64,000 bases of DNA, from the NCBI GenBank assembly GCA_012960755.1, contig DUAT01000094.1, forward strand, positions 62,001 through 126,000, read 5' to 3'. Shown here piece by piece: positions 44,036 to 52,054 of this stretch (its first letter is position 1; each line of letters begins with the position of its first letter). Source of the stretch: Gammaproteobacteria bacterium (GTDB lineage Bacteria > Pseudomonadota > Gammaproteobacteria > Pseudomonadales > Azotimanducaceae_A). The notes beneath the pieces were generated by a model. It searched no databases, was not told where the DNA came from, and saw only the letters and a list, made by a program, of their open reading frames with translations. The position numbers and the translations under genes were made by a program.

Positions 44036-45379
44036 TTAATCTTCATTAACCCATTTATCTAACAGGTAGTGAAAGTGACGTACCTTGGTTTCCTGATAGC
44101 GGGCGAATACGGGTTCTTCAAATTGCGCAGCATGCAATCCCAATTGAACATTGGGCAGGTTCATTGAATCCTGATTAAACACCCGACCCAACATGCCGAG
44201 TTCCGCTGCATCTGTCCAGTCCTGGTCTTCATCCAGCCAAGTTGATTCAGCGGGTTCAGGTCTTTCGCCTTTGAAGGGTGACAGGTAATAACATTCCATA
44301 ATGGATGTGTTCGGGTCGTCACCATAGGGCCGGAATCGATACTGAATGCGATTGAAAATACACCAGGGGTGAAAGTTCGGAAAAACCGAATAGTAAATAC
44401 TGTCTGCCAGTTCAGCGTCCGAAACCTCGCGGTCTACGACACCGTCCAGCATCGCCCTGGCACCTGCTGCCGACATTGAACGCGCTGTCATTCCGTCGGG
44501 AACTTCCGCGATGGGGGGCGCGTCCATTCTTCGATCTGACACTGCGTCAAACATATCCTGTTGACTGGGCACGTAGTTGATATGCGGGCTCGGGGTACCG
44601 TTTGGTGTAATTGCCCGGGATATATTGCCCCAGACATCATACTGTGAATTTTCATCACCAATACCAGGTAGTAACTGCGGATGGGTCATGATGACGTGGA
44701 AGGCTTCCATAAATGCTTCCTGCACCACTTTCCAGTTTGCCTTCATGATTTTGCCGACATGGGCACTGATATAGCAGTTCTCTGGTTCCCATATTTTAAA
44801 ATGTTCCGGCAGTATGCCAAGGAAATCCATTAAAGGTTCGGGTTCTTCTTTCGACATGTTAATAAAGACCCAACCGCCCCAGGTGCCCACGTGAGCGCCA
44901 GGCAGGCAGAACTTTTCGTCATTGATATCGGGGAAATCCCAGCGGGACGGAATGTGCTTGAGGGAACCATCGAGGTTCCAGGTAAAGCCGTGGAATGCGC
45001 AGGTGAACTGCCCGACACTACCATCACGGTCTCTCAGGCGACGGCCACGATGCAGGCAGGCGTTGTGGTGCGCCTTTATTCCATCGTCTGTGCGTACCAC
45101 AATAACGGAGTACTTGCCGATCTCATAGATAATATGATCACCGACCTCGGGAATTTCTTCTTCCCTGCAAGCCATCTGCCATACCCTGGGCCAAAGCTTT
45201 TCCATTTCAAGGTCATGGAATTCCTGGCTGGTGAATTGTGTTACCGGCACCTTGACGTCTGGCAGATCAATCGGGCTTTGCAGCTTCAGGACCTCTGGCG
45301 CCTTAACAACATCCGTTGCGATCAGGTCCTGGTAACTAATGCCGGAGGAATGGGCAGTAATTTTATGGGCTTCGCTCAT
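44036..45379 (-). CDS. Rieske non-heme iron oxygenase, alpha subunit
   Basis: A 447-residue ring-hydroxylating oxygenase component. Rieske ligands are Cys108, His110, Cys127 and His130 (NACLHRGRRL ... FTCAFHGFTW). The mononuclear iron ligands lie in EAFMEAFHVIMTHPQLL (H-x4-H), and an Asp near WKVVQE is expected. It is larger than the Rieske protein at 22992 and belongs to the naphthalene/biphenyl/benzoate-like class by length. No beta subunit, ferredoxin or reductase is adjacent. Upstream on the same strand is a 76-residue gene, and both sit under operator site 4. Confidence 0.93.
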   Translation of the reverse strand: MSEAHKITAHSSGISYQDLIATDVVKAPEVLKLQSPIDLPDVKVPVTQFTSQEFHDLEMEKLWPRVWQMACREEEIPEVGDHIIYEIGKYSVIVVRTDDGIKAHHNACLHRGRRLRDRDGSVGQFTCAFHGFTWNLDGSLKHIPSRWDFPDINDEKFCLPGAHVGTWGGWVFINMSKEEPEPLMDFLGILPEHFKIWEPENCYISAHVGKIMKANWKVVQEAFMEAFHVIMTHPQLLPGIGDENSQYDVWGNISRAITPNGTPSPHINYVPSQQDMFDAVSDRRMDAPPIAEVPDGMTARSMSAAGARAMLDGVVDREVSDAELADSIYYSVFPNFHPWCIFNRIQYRFRPYGDDPNTSIMECYYLSPFKGERPEPAESTWLDEDQDWTDAAELGMLGRVFNQDSMNLPNVQLGLHAAQFEEPVFARYQETKVRHFHYLLDKWVNED

Positions 45380-45420
45380 TTCGTTTTCCCGTTGCTCGTT
45401 TTTGAACCAAAAGCGCTATG

Positions 45421-45651
45421 TTACGACTCATCTTTACTGAGATGGCCTGCTGCGTGCCTGTTTGCAGCTGCAGGGGTCTGCGTGCCACCCAGCCAGCCGA
45501 GTAAATGCAGATCGGCATGTTTAAGATCGCCTCGTTCAAATTGGCCATCTTTGTGAAAGTAGCCAATTTTTCCGTTGTCGTTAACTTCAATCAGGCCATC
45601 GTCTAGAAGTGAGTACACGGCTCCTGTCAATGGGTGTTTCAACATTGGCAT
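45421..45651 (-). CDS. Small hypothetical protein next to the Rieske oxygenase
   Basis: A 76-residue protein I do not recognise. It begins MPMLKHPLTGAVYSLLDDG, reads like a short beta-rich domain (LIEVNDNGKIGYFHKDGQF), and continues with ADLHLLGWLGGTQTPA. There is no signal or membrane segment. The start at 45651 has AAGGAA seven bases upstream; the frame stays open upstream but has no support. It is the first gene after operator site 4 and lies 41 bases ahead of the oxygenase, so it may be an accessory or specificity subunit; this is inference. Confidence 0.65.
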   Translation of the reverse strand: MPMLKHPLTGAVYSLLDDGLIEVNDNGKIGYFHKDGQFERGDLKHADLHLLGWLGGTQTPAAANRHAAGHLSKDES

Positions 45652-45697
45652 TGTCAGTTCCTTAAAGTTGTTTTGTTTTGGCCAGTTGCATAAAAAA

Positions 45698-45746
45698 ACA
45701 ATCACGCTTGACTGTTATTGTGCCCAGCGAAGGCCTTTGATGTCAA
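45698..45746 (-). promoter_or_regulatory. Promoter with TetR-type operator (site 4)
   Basis: On the minus strand TTGACA (45741-45746), an 18-base spacer and CACAAT (45717-45722) are followed after one base by the palindrome ACAGTCA-AGCG-TGATTGT (45698-45715). The geometry equals that of site 2. The promoter would drive the small gene and the Rieske oxygenase. Confidence 0.65.
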
Positions 45747-45788
45747 TCCTTGTTGATTTTCTGCCAAGTGCCTCGCCTGGTTACGATA

Positions 45789-46766
45789 TCAGGACCCTGT
45801 TAGCCGAGCTACCACAGGGGCAAAAGCGTCCATAACATCTTCGCCGATGGTGAAGTATGAAATGCCGAAGTGTTCCCGTCGACGAATCAGTTCTTCACAA
45901 ATACTGTCAACCGAACCGAATAATGCATGGGGGTAGGCCAGCATTTCATCCTCAGTGAAGCCATACATACCGGCAAAAGTTTCAACCATTGGTTTGGCGT
46001 CATCCATAACAAAGGTGAAATAGGCGCCAATCTCGATTTCTATGTCATCAAACCGGTCACCTGCACCTTCTCGAATCCAGCCTATCTTTTTTTCGGTCTC
46101 GCTGGCCGAAGACGACTGTACGCCATCGGGGCCAATGATCCCCGCACGATTGTTGAAGTTGAGGCTGACAATATCTGCTTCTCGACCGCCCAGTCTCAAC
46201 ACCCTGGGGGAACCACCACCGACCATGATGGGTGGATGCGGTTGTTGCAGGGGCTTGGGGACACCCTCAAACTCTTTCCAGTTCAGCGTGTTGTTTTGAA
46301 TGTTCAGTTCATCCGCGGAACAATAGGCCTTGGCCCCGGCGATAACATCAGCCAGTCGATCTATCCGGGTTCCCGGGGAGTCCATGGTGAGTCCAAGGGC
46401 GGCATATTCTTCTGTAATCCAACCGGCGCCTAGTCCTAATTCGAGTCTGCCACCGGACAACATGTCAATGGTCATGGCTTCTTTGATCAGTACCGCAGGA
46501 TTGTGATAATCAACGCAGAAAACCCGGCAGCCGATCCGAATGGTGCTGGTTACCGCTGCGGCGTATGCCATGGCAGGCACGGCCGCGAGCCCCTGAATAG
46601 GGTGATTGGTTCGCTGCAGTGCCGGACCGGGGCCAATGATATGATCGGCAAGGTGAAATGCAGAATAGCCAAGCGCCTCCGCTTTACATACCTTGTCGCG
46701 CCAGTCCGCTCCGCTGTCTGCATTGAAAGACTGGACTGCGAAGCGAAACTTATGGGTGCTGCTCAT
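45789..46766 (-). CDS. Luciferase-like flavin-dependent monooxygenase/oxidoreductase
   Basis: A 325-residue LLM-class TIM-barrel protein. RFAVQSFNADSGADWRDKVCKAEALGYSAFHLADHI is the typical N-terminal strand, with the middle LELGLGAGWITEEY and GGGSPRVLRLGG. Its nearest described relatives use FMN or F420 to oxidise or reduce hydrophobic substrates; in a proteobacterium FMN is more likely, an inference. Its start overlaps the stop of the ThuA gene upstream by 4 bases, so the two are translated together. Confidence 0.88.
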   Translation of the reverse strand: MSSTHKFRFAVQSFNADSGADWRDKVCKAEALGYSAFHLADHIIGPGPALQRTNHPIQGLAAVPAMAYAAAVTSTIRIGCRVFCVDYHNPAVLIKEAMTIDMLSGGRLELGLGAGWITEEYAALGLTMDSPGTRIDRLADVIAGAKAYCSADELNIQNNTLNWKEFEGVPKPLQQPHPPIMVGGGSPRVLRLGGREADIVSLNFNNRAGIIGPDGVQSSSASETEKKIGWIREGAGDRFDDIEIEIGAYFTFVMDDAKPMVETFAGMYGFTEDEMLAYPHALFGSVDSICEELIRRREHFGISYFTIGEDVMDAFAPVVARLTGS

Positions 46767-47509
46767 GCGCTGATCTCGCAGCAGTATCTGATGCCACGAC
46801 GCAGTAGTTCGTAGTATTGTGGTTTTTCCCAGGAGCCTCGTTCAACGTTGGGGTAGTAGTCCATTAACGGTTTCATGTCGTAATGGCCACGGCAATGCCC
46901 GAGGTTCAGATACAACACTTCACCGGCTCCCAGTCGATTAATGTAGTAAAGCGGTCGGGGATCATCGTTGTACCAGTCTTTTTCGATGAACCCGGCGGCT
47001 TCACCGTTGTAGTCGGCGTACAATAATTGATGGATGTCGCCGTGAATCCGGCTCAAATAGAGCTCATCATCGGTTTCAAATTCACCAACGCCCTTAACGA
47101 GTTCATGTTCCGGGTCGGCGGTTTTTACCGTAAAGGGTTGTATGGGAGGGTGGGCGATAAACTGGGTGCCAAGTGTCTGCATAAAAACCGGGGCTATCTC
47201 AGGTGTTTTGACGCCGCCCTCAGCAAGGAACTCAAGAATTGAGTTGGTACCGTGTAACGCGAACCATTTACCGCCGCCCTTTACCCAATCCTGCAACGCC
47301 GTCTGTTGTTCGACGGTGGGAATCACATTGCAGGTATAGGTTATCAGTGCGGTCGAATTGGCTATAGCCTCGGTATCGGCATAGCTGTCGGCGACTTTGA
47401 CCTTGATGTTCTCATGCTCTGCGAGCAACTTCAGCAACTCCAGGCGGGCAAAATCAATATCATGGAACTGGCCTGCTGCCACAAGATAGACCGAAATAGA
47501 CTCAGCCAT
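46763..47509 (-). CDS. ThuA-domain protein
   Basis: A 248-residue ThuA-like protein (class I glutamine-amidotransferase-like fold). GGGKWFALHGTNSI is the core segment after strand 4, and LYLNLGHCRGHYDM ends with the His/Asp-containing loop seen in ThuA. ThuA proteins occur beside oxidoreductases in trehalose and other sugar or aromatic pathways, but their reaction is unclear. It is co-transcribed with the luciferase-like gene downstream. Confidence 0.85.
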   Translation of the reverse strand: MAESISVYLVAAGQFHDIDFARLELLKLLAEHENIKVKVADSYADTEAIANSTALITYTCNVIPTVEQQTALQDWVKGGGKWFALHGTNSILEFLAEGGVKTPEIAPVFMQTLGTQFIAHPPIQPFTVKTADPEHELVKGVGEFETDDELYLSRIHGDIHQLLYADYNGEAAGFIEKDWYNDDPRPLYYINRLGAGEVLYLNLGHCRGHYDMKPLMDYYPNVERGSWEKPQYYELLRRGIRYCCEISA

Positions 47510-47531
47510 AGGTATTTCTCCCGACGTTACA

Positions 47532-48290
47532 CTAGTATTGGATACGTTTCGTCAGTCCGCCATCAATTACAACATTGGTACCTGTGGTGAATGCCGCAAG
47601 AGGACTGGCCAGCAGCGCAACCTGTGCCGCGACTTCGTCTGCTGTACCCATTCTTCCCAGGGGAATATTCTTCACGGTTGAATCATAAAATGGGGTCATT
47701 TTTTCTTTGATCATGTCCCATGAACCGCCTTCGATGAAGATGGGCCCCGGGCTGATCGCGTTAACACGAATTCCTTTGGTGCCAAGTTCCTGAGACAGTG
47801 CACCTGAATAGTTCAACAGTCCGGCTTTCATAGCGTTGTAAGCACCCGCATTCATAAAGTGTTCCAACGCAGCGGTAGTTGAAATCATCACGACATTACC
47901 ATTGTCGGATTTTTCCAGGTGAGGCAGGCACGCTTCCACACCATGTACTGCAGACATCACGTTGTATTCAAACTGTGACTTCCAGCCTTCGTCACCCGGG
48001 GCGTTGGCACCACTGACATTGGAGACAAAAATATCCAGACGACCCATTTCCTCGGCGACGTCGCCGATCCAGGCTTTGAACGCATCGCCGTCTGCCACAT
48101 CCAGCGCTCTGCCAGTGGCTTTTACACCTTTACTGGCCAGACTATCGACGGCAGCATTCACTGCGTCCTCGTTACGGGCGCAGATGGCGATGTTACAACC
48201 TTCAGTGGCAAGGGTTTCCGCGATTGCGCGACCAATACCTTTGGTGGCTCCTGTAATTAGTGCTGTTTGGCCTTTTAATTTGAGGTCCAT
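47532..48290 (-). CDS. Short-chain dehydrogenase/reductase (SDR)
   Basis: A 252-residue SDR. TGATKGIGRA, an NNAG equivalent VSNVSGANAP, ISTTAALEHF with the Ser position and YNAMKAGLLNY with the Tyr/Lys are present. ARNEDA after strand 2 suggests NADP(H). It lies upstream of, and in the same direction as, the ThuA and luciferase-like genes with a gap of 22 bases, so it may head that operon. A 14-bp palindrome lies about 55 bases upstream. Confidence 0.9.
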   Translation of the reverse strand: MDLKLKGQTALITGATKGIGRAIAETLATEGCNIAICARNEDAVNAAVDSLASKGVKATGRALDVADGDAFKAWIGDVAEEMGRLDIFVSNVSGANAPGDEGWKSQFEYNVMSAVHGVEACLPHLEKSDNGNVVMISTTAALEHFMNAGAYNAMKAGLLNYSGALSQELGTKGIRVNAISPGPIFIEGGSWDMIKEKMTPFYDSTVKNIPLGRMGTADEVAAQVALLASPLAAFTTGTNVVIDGGLTKRIQY

Positions 48291-48344
48291 GTGGTGCTCC
48301 TGTTGCGATTTAGGTTAGTAGTTAGATTGATAGTTAGGTCGTAT

Positions 48345-48358
48345 CTGGAAAATTCCAG
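48345..48358. promoter_or_regulatory. Palindrome CTGGAA-AA-TTCCAG
   Basis: A perfect 6-bp inverted repeat with AA centre lies in the 120-base intergenic region between the SDR genes at 47532 and 48411, 55 bases upstream of the first. It is a possible operator. No copy elsewhere in the window was recognised. Confidence 0.3.
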
Positions 48359-48410
48359 GCTAATTGTTAATGACATTTTTCTCCATGACGGGATTTCATC
48401 GAGTTAAACC

Positions 48411-49160
48411 TCATGCTGATTGCATAACGCCGCCGTCAATTACCAGGCCGTGACCGGTAATGAACGCCGCATCTTCAGAGAGTAAAAAATTGATACCGTT
48501 GGCGATATCTTCCGGTTTACCCATTCGTCCCACAGCACTCTTGTTGATCCAGAATGTTTCGAAGGCAGGGTCGGCCGCCATTGCCGGTCTGGTGATACCC
48601 GTTATGATTGCGCCAGGCAGAATGTAATTGGCAGTAATGCCATCGCTGCCCAGTTCCAGGGCCAGTGTCTTGGTAATACCGGCAATGGCGTGCTTTGACG
48701 CGGTATATGCACCCATACCCACACCGGCGAGGTGGGACATGATGGAGCCGATATTGACAATCCGGCCACGGGTGCTCTTTTTTAACTGGGGAATCGCCTG
48801 CTGACACAAACAGAATACCGAATTGAGGTTGATGTTAAGCACACGCTGCCAATCCTGTAGCGACTGGGATTCAATCTTCGAATTTTGCGCCGCAACCACA
48901 CCGGCGATATTTACCAGGAAGTCGATGCCGGATAGTTTAGACAATGCTTCTTCACAGATACGCGATGCCGCCTGTTCTGTGGAAACATCCTGGACCAGTA
49001 TATGAATACCCGGATTCTCGGCCTGCAGGGACTCGAGCCCAGCTGGATTTACGTCCACCGCAAGTACTTGCGCTCCCTCGGCAACGAGTCGTGCTGAGGT
49101 TGCCCGGCCGATACCGTCGGCCGCGCCGGTCACAATGGCTTTTTTTGCTTCGTGTAACAA
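48411..49160 (-). CDS. Short-chain dehydrogenase/reductase (SDR)
   Basis: A 249-residue SDR beginning LLHEAKKAIVTGAADGIGRA. FLVNIAGVVAAQN is the NNAG equivalent, with Ser in NIGSIMSH and Tyr/Lys in YTASKHAIAG; ITGHGLVIDGGVMQS ends it. VDVNPAG after strand 2 suggests NAD+. The start is uncertain: a TTG at 49160 with AGGG ten bases upstream fits other SDRs, while a TTG at 49190 would add ten residues. The upstream region contains a compressed version of the regulon palindrome (49211-49226). Confidence 0.87.
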   Translation of the reverse strand: MLHEAKKAIVTGAADGIGRATSARLVAEGAQVLAVDVNPAGLESLQAENPGIHILVQDVSTEQAASRICEEALSKLSGIDFLVNIAGVVAAQNSKIESQSLQDWQRVLNINLNSVFCLCQQAIPQLKKSTRGRIVNIGSIMSHLAGVGMGAYTASKHAIAGITKTLALELGSDGITANYILPGAIITGITRPAMAADPAFETFWINKSAVGRMGKPEDIANGINFLLSEDAAFITGHGLVIDGGVMQSA

Positions 49161-49210
49161 CGTGTCATTTCCCTGATAACAGGAGGACAAGCCTAATGCA
49201 GGAGAAAAGA

Positions 49211-49226
49211 GTCAGTCAAGACTGTT
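49211..49226 (-). promoter_or_regulatory. Degenerate operator-like sequence (site 5)
   Basis: On the minus strand AACAGTC-TTGACTGAC has both half-sites of the regulon palindrome but lacks the four-base centre. It is placed upstream of the SDR at 48411. Whether a TetR protein would bind it is doubtful. Confidence 0.3.
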
Positions 49227-49293
49227 TGCTTGTTTTGTGTAATACAGCGGCACATTTTTACTTGACGTGTGCATGCCCCAAAGACGAATCTGA

Positions 49294-50079
49294 TCAGAAA
49301 ATGTTGGCTGGGTCAGCCACCCAGCGGATTGCATTTTCCAGCAATTGACGATAATTTGGATTTTGATAGGCCACGGGATCATCGCCGCCTTGTACGTAGA
49401 CGAGGGGGCTTTTGCCGTAGTATTTGGTCCAGCCGACGAGATTGGACCCATCCGGATGGTGCCAGTTTTCATTATCGAACATCTTGCCTTCTTTCACCGC
49501 TTTCGTTGCCGAATAGAAATTTTCCTCTACGAAGGCATAGTTGCTTTGAAGTAAGGGTGTGATGCTATCCGTAAAAACTTCAGCCAGATACAGTTCGTCT
49601 GTCATCTCGAAGCTCGATGGTAGTCCATGGGTGATGGGGTGATCCGCTACCGCGGAAACTGTGTGGGTTACGCCATGACGATAGCCTGAGTCCTGGCAAT
49701 CCTTGCCCCTTAACGAATCTGGCAAGTAGAGGAAGCGGCCGCCAACAATTTCGGCATACTCCGGCCAGGCAGGCCACCCGGCAAGTGCATGATGCATGAA
49801 CAGCATACCTTTACCTGAGTCCAGCAGATCCAGAAAGCCCTGCTTGAACGCCTCGGAAGGTTTTTCAAAGTCCGGCCCGGATGGTGTGAACGCAAGACCA
49901 GGCATATCGTAGAAAACGAAAGCGTCATAATCCTGTGCCAAAGTCGTATCGAAGAACACGCGGGCGGCTGGTTGCTCAACATGGGTCCAGTTCACATCCA
50001 GTGCATCAAACATCTCGAAAAATGCGGTGCGATCAAAGGGATGGCCTTTCGTAATCAGAAGAATATTGACCTGTGTCAT
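49294..50079 (-). CDS. ThuA-domain protein
   Basis: A 261-residue ThuA-like protein, paralogous in fold to the one at 46763. The segment GKGMLFMHHALAGWPAWPEYAEIVGG holds the double-His loop, and PLVYVQGGDDPVAYQNPNYRQLLENAIRWV the C-terminal helix typical of ThuA family enzymes. The start overlaps the upstream region of the first TetR gene, from which it is divergent (62 bases between starts), so the regulator may control it. Confidence 0.85.
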   Translation of the reverse strand: MTQVNILLITKGHPFDRTAFFEMFDALDVNWTHVEQPAARVFFDTTLAQDYDAFVFYDMPGLAFTPSGPDFEKPSEAFKQGFLDLLDSGKGMLFMHHALAGWPAWPEYAEIVGGRFLYLPDSLRGKDCQDSGYRHGVTHTVSAVADHPITHGLPSSFEMTDELYLAEVFTDSITPLLQSNYAFVEENFYSATKAVKEGKMFDNENWHHPDGSNLVGWTKYYGKSPLVYVQGGDDPVAYQNPNYRQLLENAIRWVADPANIF

Positions 50080-50127
50080 GGTATTTCCGTTGGCCGTTGA
50101 GGACTATTGCATCATGCCTTATTAAGC

Positions 50128-50145
50128 ATGAGATACCCAAATTGA
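50128..50145 (+). CDS. Five-codon leader ORF overlapping the TTG start of TetR gene 1
   Basis: ATG AGA TAC CCA AAT TGA, whose TGA overlaps the TTG initiation codon at 50142. The duplicated TetR gene has the equivalent ORF (ATG AGA CTT CCA GAT TGA, 50787-50804), so position, length and overlap are conserved in both copies although the middle codons differ. It might couple translation of the regulator. No Shine-Dalgarno sequence is visible. Confidence 0.3.
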   Translation: MRYPN

Positions 50146-50603
50146 GCAACGCTTACGTACCAGTCACGACAGATAAAAAATCCTGGCAACAGACAAAAAG
50201 CGAGAACACACGTAGTGTGATATTGGATGCCGCGATCCAGTGCTTTTACGATCTAGGTTATAACAACACCACCACAGAAAAAATCGCCAAGGAGGCGGGG
50301 GTTTCACGAGGTGCCATGTTGTATCATTTCCCTTCTCGCCAGGCACTGATGAACGCAGCGGTCGGCCACCTGTCAAAAAAGCGGTTGGAGACCGAGGTAC
50401 CTGGCGTCAACGGTAACGAGCAACTCAGGTTGATCGAAGCGAATATGGATGTCTGCTGGAAGCAATTGCAGTCTCCTTTGTTTGTGGTTTTCCACGAACT
50501 GCAGGTCGCATCGAGAACAGATCCTGAGCTTCGCTCAGTGATGGCTCCGGCAGAAAAAGAGCTTGAAGCATCCTGGCACAGAGCGACCAAACAAGCCTCC
50601 TGA
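50142..50603 (+). pseudogene. TetR-family regulator, C-terminally truncated copy
   Basis: A 153-residue TetR-like protein. The helix-turn-helix NTTTEKIAKEAGVSRGAMLYHF is intact, and the sequence matches its neighbour at 50801 closely up to the segment EASWHRATK, after which it ends at TGA (50601-50603), about 65-70 residues earlier than the paralogue. The following DNA has no similarity to the missing part. A TTG start is inferred from the aligned start of the paralogue and from the overlap with a five-codon ORF. It may be a DNA-binding dimer lacking the ligand/dimer helices, or a decaying duplicate. Confidence 0.7.
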
Positions 50604-50786
50604 AGTTGCTGCCTACAAATCTAATTCCCAGAAATGAGAGTCACTTTACGTTCTTAAAAGTCGAGTCGGGATTCTTGTATTTTCATGATTGGCTTGATAT
50701 CGATATCATGCAAAATTCGAGTAGTGATGAATTAGCTTAAAAAAGTTAGTATATTAGATTTCACTGAACCACCAATTTCATCGAGC

Positions 50787-50804
50787 ATGAGACTTCCAGA
50801 TTGA
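50787..50804 (+). CDS. Five-codon leader ORF overlapping the TTG start of TetR gene 2
   Basis: ATG AGA CTT CCA GAT TGA. The TGA overlaps the TTG start at 50801 of the downstream TetR gene, as in the other copy. Confidence 0.3.
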   Translation: MRLPD

Positions 50805-51469
50805 ATAACGCTGACGTTCAACCAAAAGAAGGTGAAAGATCCTGGCAACAGACTAAAAGCGAGAACACTCGCGGCACGATACTAGATGCTGCAGTCGAGT
50901 GCTTTTATGATCTCGGATATAACAACACAACCACTGAGAAAATTGCCAAAAAGGCAGGGGTTTCCCGTGGTGCCATGCTGCATCACTTTCCTTCACGAAA
51001 GGATTTGATCGGTGCCGCCGTGGCACACCTGGCAAAACGACGCCTGGAATTATTTGAGACTGAAGAATCACATATCCAGAAAAATGAAGAACATACCCTG
51101 ATCGAAGAAGGCATCGATGCATATTGGGAGCAATTGCATTCGCCCTTGTTTATAGTTTTCCATGAGTTACAGGTTGCATCAAGAACAGATCCTGAGCTTC
51201 GTTCTGTACTGATTCCGGCGATCAAGGAGTTTGAAGATTCCTGGCGCAAGGCGAGCGTAAGAGTTTTTCCGGATCTCGCGCTCTCGGAAGAATTCGATAC
51301 GGCCAATATGCTGACGGCTTATCTTCTCGAAGGTATGGCGGTCAGCGGTGCTGTTCGCGGATCGGTACCAGAACATATGGTCGCCTGGCTAAAAGGTCAA
51401 CTTCGCAGCATGTTCAGCGATGTTGCCCGGGTCGACAGGAAGTCAGCAAGGAAACGCTCAAAAACATGA
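50801..51469 (+). CDS. TetR-family transcriptional regulator (full length)
   Basis: A 222-residue regulator. The DNA-binding helix-turn-helix is TTEKIAKKAGVSRGAMLHHF. The ligand-binding domain (WEQLHSPLFIVFHELQVASRTDPELRSVL ... LTAYLLEGMAVSGAVRG) is complete. A TTG start at 50801 gives the N-terminus aligning with the truncated copy. It lies directly upstream of the operon at 51585; a half-operator overlaps its stop codon. It is the best candidate for the protein that binds the 18-bp palindromes upstream of the catabolic operons in the window. Confidence 0.88.
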   Translation: MNNADVQPKEGERSWQQTKSENTRGTILDAAVECFYDLGYNNTTTEKIAKKAGVSRGAMLHHFPSRKDLIGAAVAHLAKRRLELFETEESHIQKNEEHTLIEEGIDAYWEQLHSPLFIVFHELQVASRTDPELRSVLIPAIKEFEDSWRKASVRVFPDLALSEEFDTANMLTAYLLEGMAVSGAVRGSVPEHMVAWLKGQLRSMFSDVARVDRKSARKRSKT

Positions 51470-51481
51470 CAGCCTGACTGT
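51464..51481 (+). promoter_or_regulatory. TetR-type half-operator (site 6)
   Basis: AGCC-TGACTGT with a following TTTT is identical to the right half of the regulon palindrome; the left half reads ACATGAC and is degenerate. It overlaps the end of the TetR gene and lies about 105 bases upstream of the NTF2-monooxygenase-AhpD operon. Confidence 0.4.
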
Positions 51482-51528
51482 TTTGTGCTGTACTGCCCTG
51501 AAAATGTGGGTCATCGTTTAATAATCCC

Positions 51529-51564
51529 GATAACTATCCAGACAACTATCCAGAGAACTATCCC
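51529..51564. repeat. 12-bp tandem repeat (3 copies) in the leader of the AhpD operon
   Basis: GATAACTATCCA, GACAACTATCCA and GAGAACTATCCC are adjacent and end 20 bases before the ATG at 51585. They differ only at the third base of the unit and in the last copy's final base. Confidence 0.85.
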
Positions 51565-51584
51565 AACAAAGAGAGGAGCATGCT

Positions 51585-52031
51585 ATGGCAAATCCCGTTG
51601 CCGATGAACTTGAAATCCGCCAGCTGGTGGCGGCCTATGCTGATGCGGTTAATCGTCGTGACCAGGATCTCTGGGCATCGACCTGGGCAGAAGAGTGTCA
51701 GTGGACACTGCCTGGTGCCGGTACATTTTCCGGTAAGGAAGCAGTAGTAGGCTTATGGGTTGGGGCAATGGGTGGTTTCGCCTTTGTCGCCCAACTCGTT
51801 TATCAGGGAACCATCGATATAAATGGAGACACCGCAACCGGTCGCTGGTATCTGTGTGAACATCTACGGCCTGCTGGCAGTGATGATGGTATGTTCAACA
51901 TCGGCACCTACAAAGATGAGTACGTCAAAGAAGCAGGCAAGTGGTGCTTCGCCAGTCGTGACTACCAGGTGATGTACAACGATGAAGGTAAGGGGAATAT
52001 GAGCGGTATGGTCATACCGCTATCAACTTAA
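51585..52031 (+). CDS. SnoaL-like / NTF2-fold protein
   Basis: A 148-residue NTF2-fold protein. Helix ELEIRQLVAAYADAVNRRDQDLW, then TWAEECQWTLPGAGTFSGKEAVVGLWVG and GRWYLCEHLRPAGSDDGMF and the C-terminal WCFASRDYQVMYND. The gene has an AGGAG ribosome site 7 bases before ATG. Relatives include ketosteroid-isomerase-like and ring-hydroxylating-beta-subunit-like proteins. It is the first gene of the operon with the luciferase-like enzyme and the AhpD-like selenoprotein candidate. Confidence 0.88.
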   Translation: MANPVADELEIRQLVAAYADAVNRRDQDLWASTWAEECQWTLPGAGTFSGKEAVVGLWVGAMGGFAFVAQLVYQGTIDINGDTATGRWYLCEHLRPAGSDDGMFNIGTYKDEYVKEAGKWCFASRDYQVMYNDEGKGNMSGMVIPLST

Positions 52032-52054
52032 AAAACACAAACAAGGTGTGAATA

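Noticed and set aside
50601..50603. TGA ending TetR copy 1 as another selenocysteine codon
   Set aside because: The position is not a Cys in the paralogue, the following frame meets a TAA after six codons, and no similarity to the paralogue continues.
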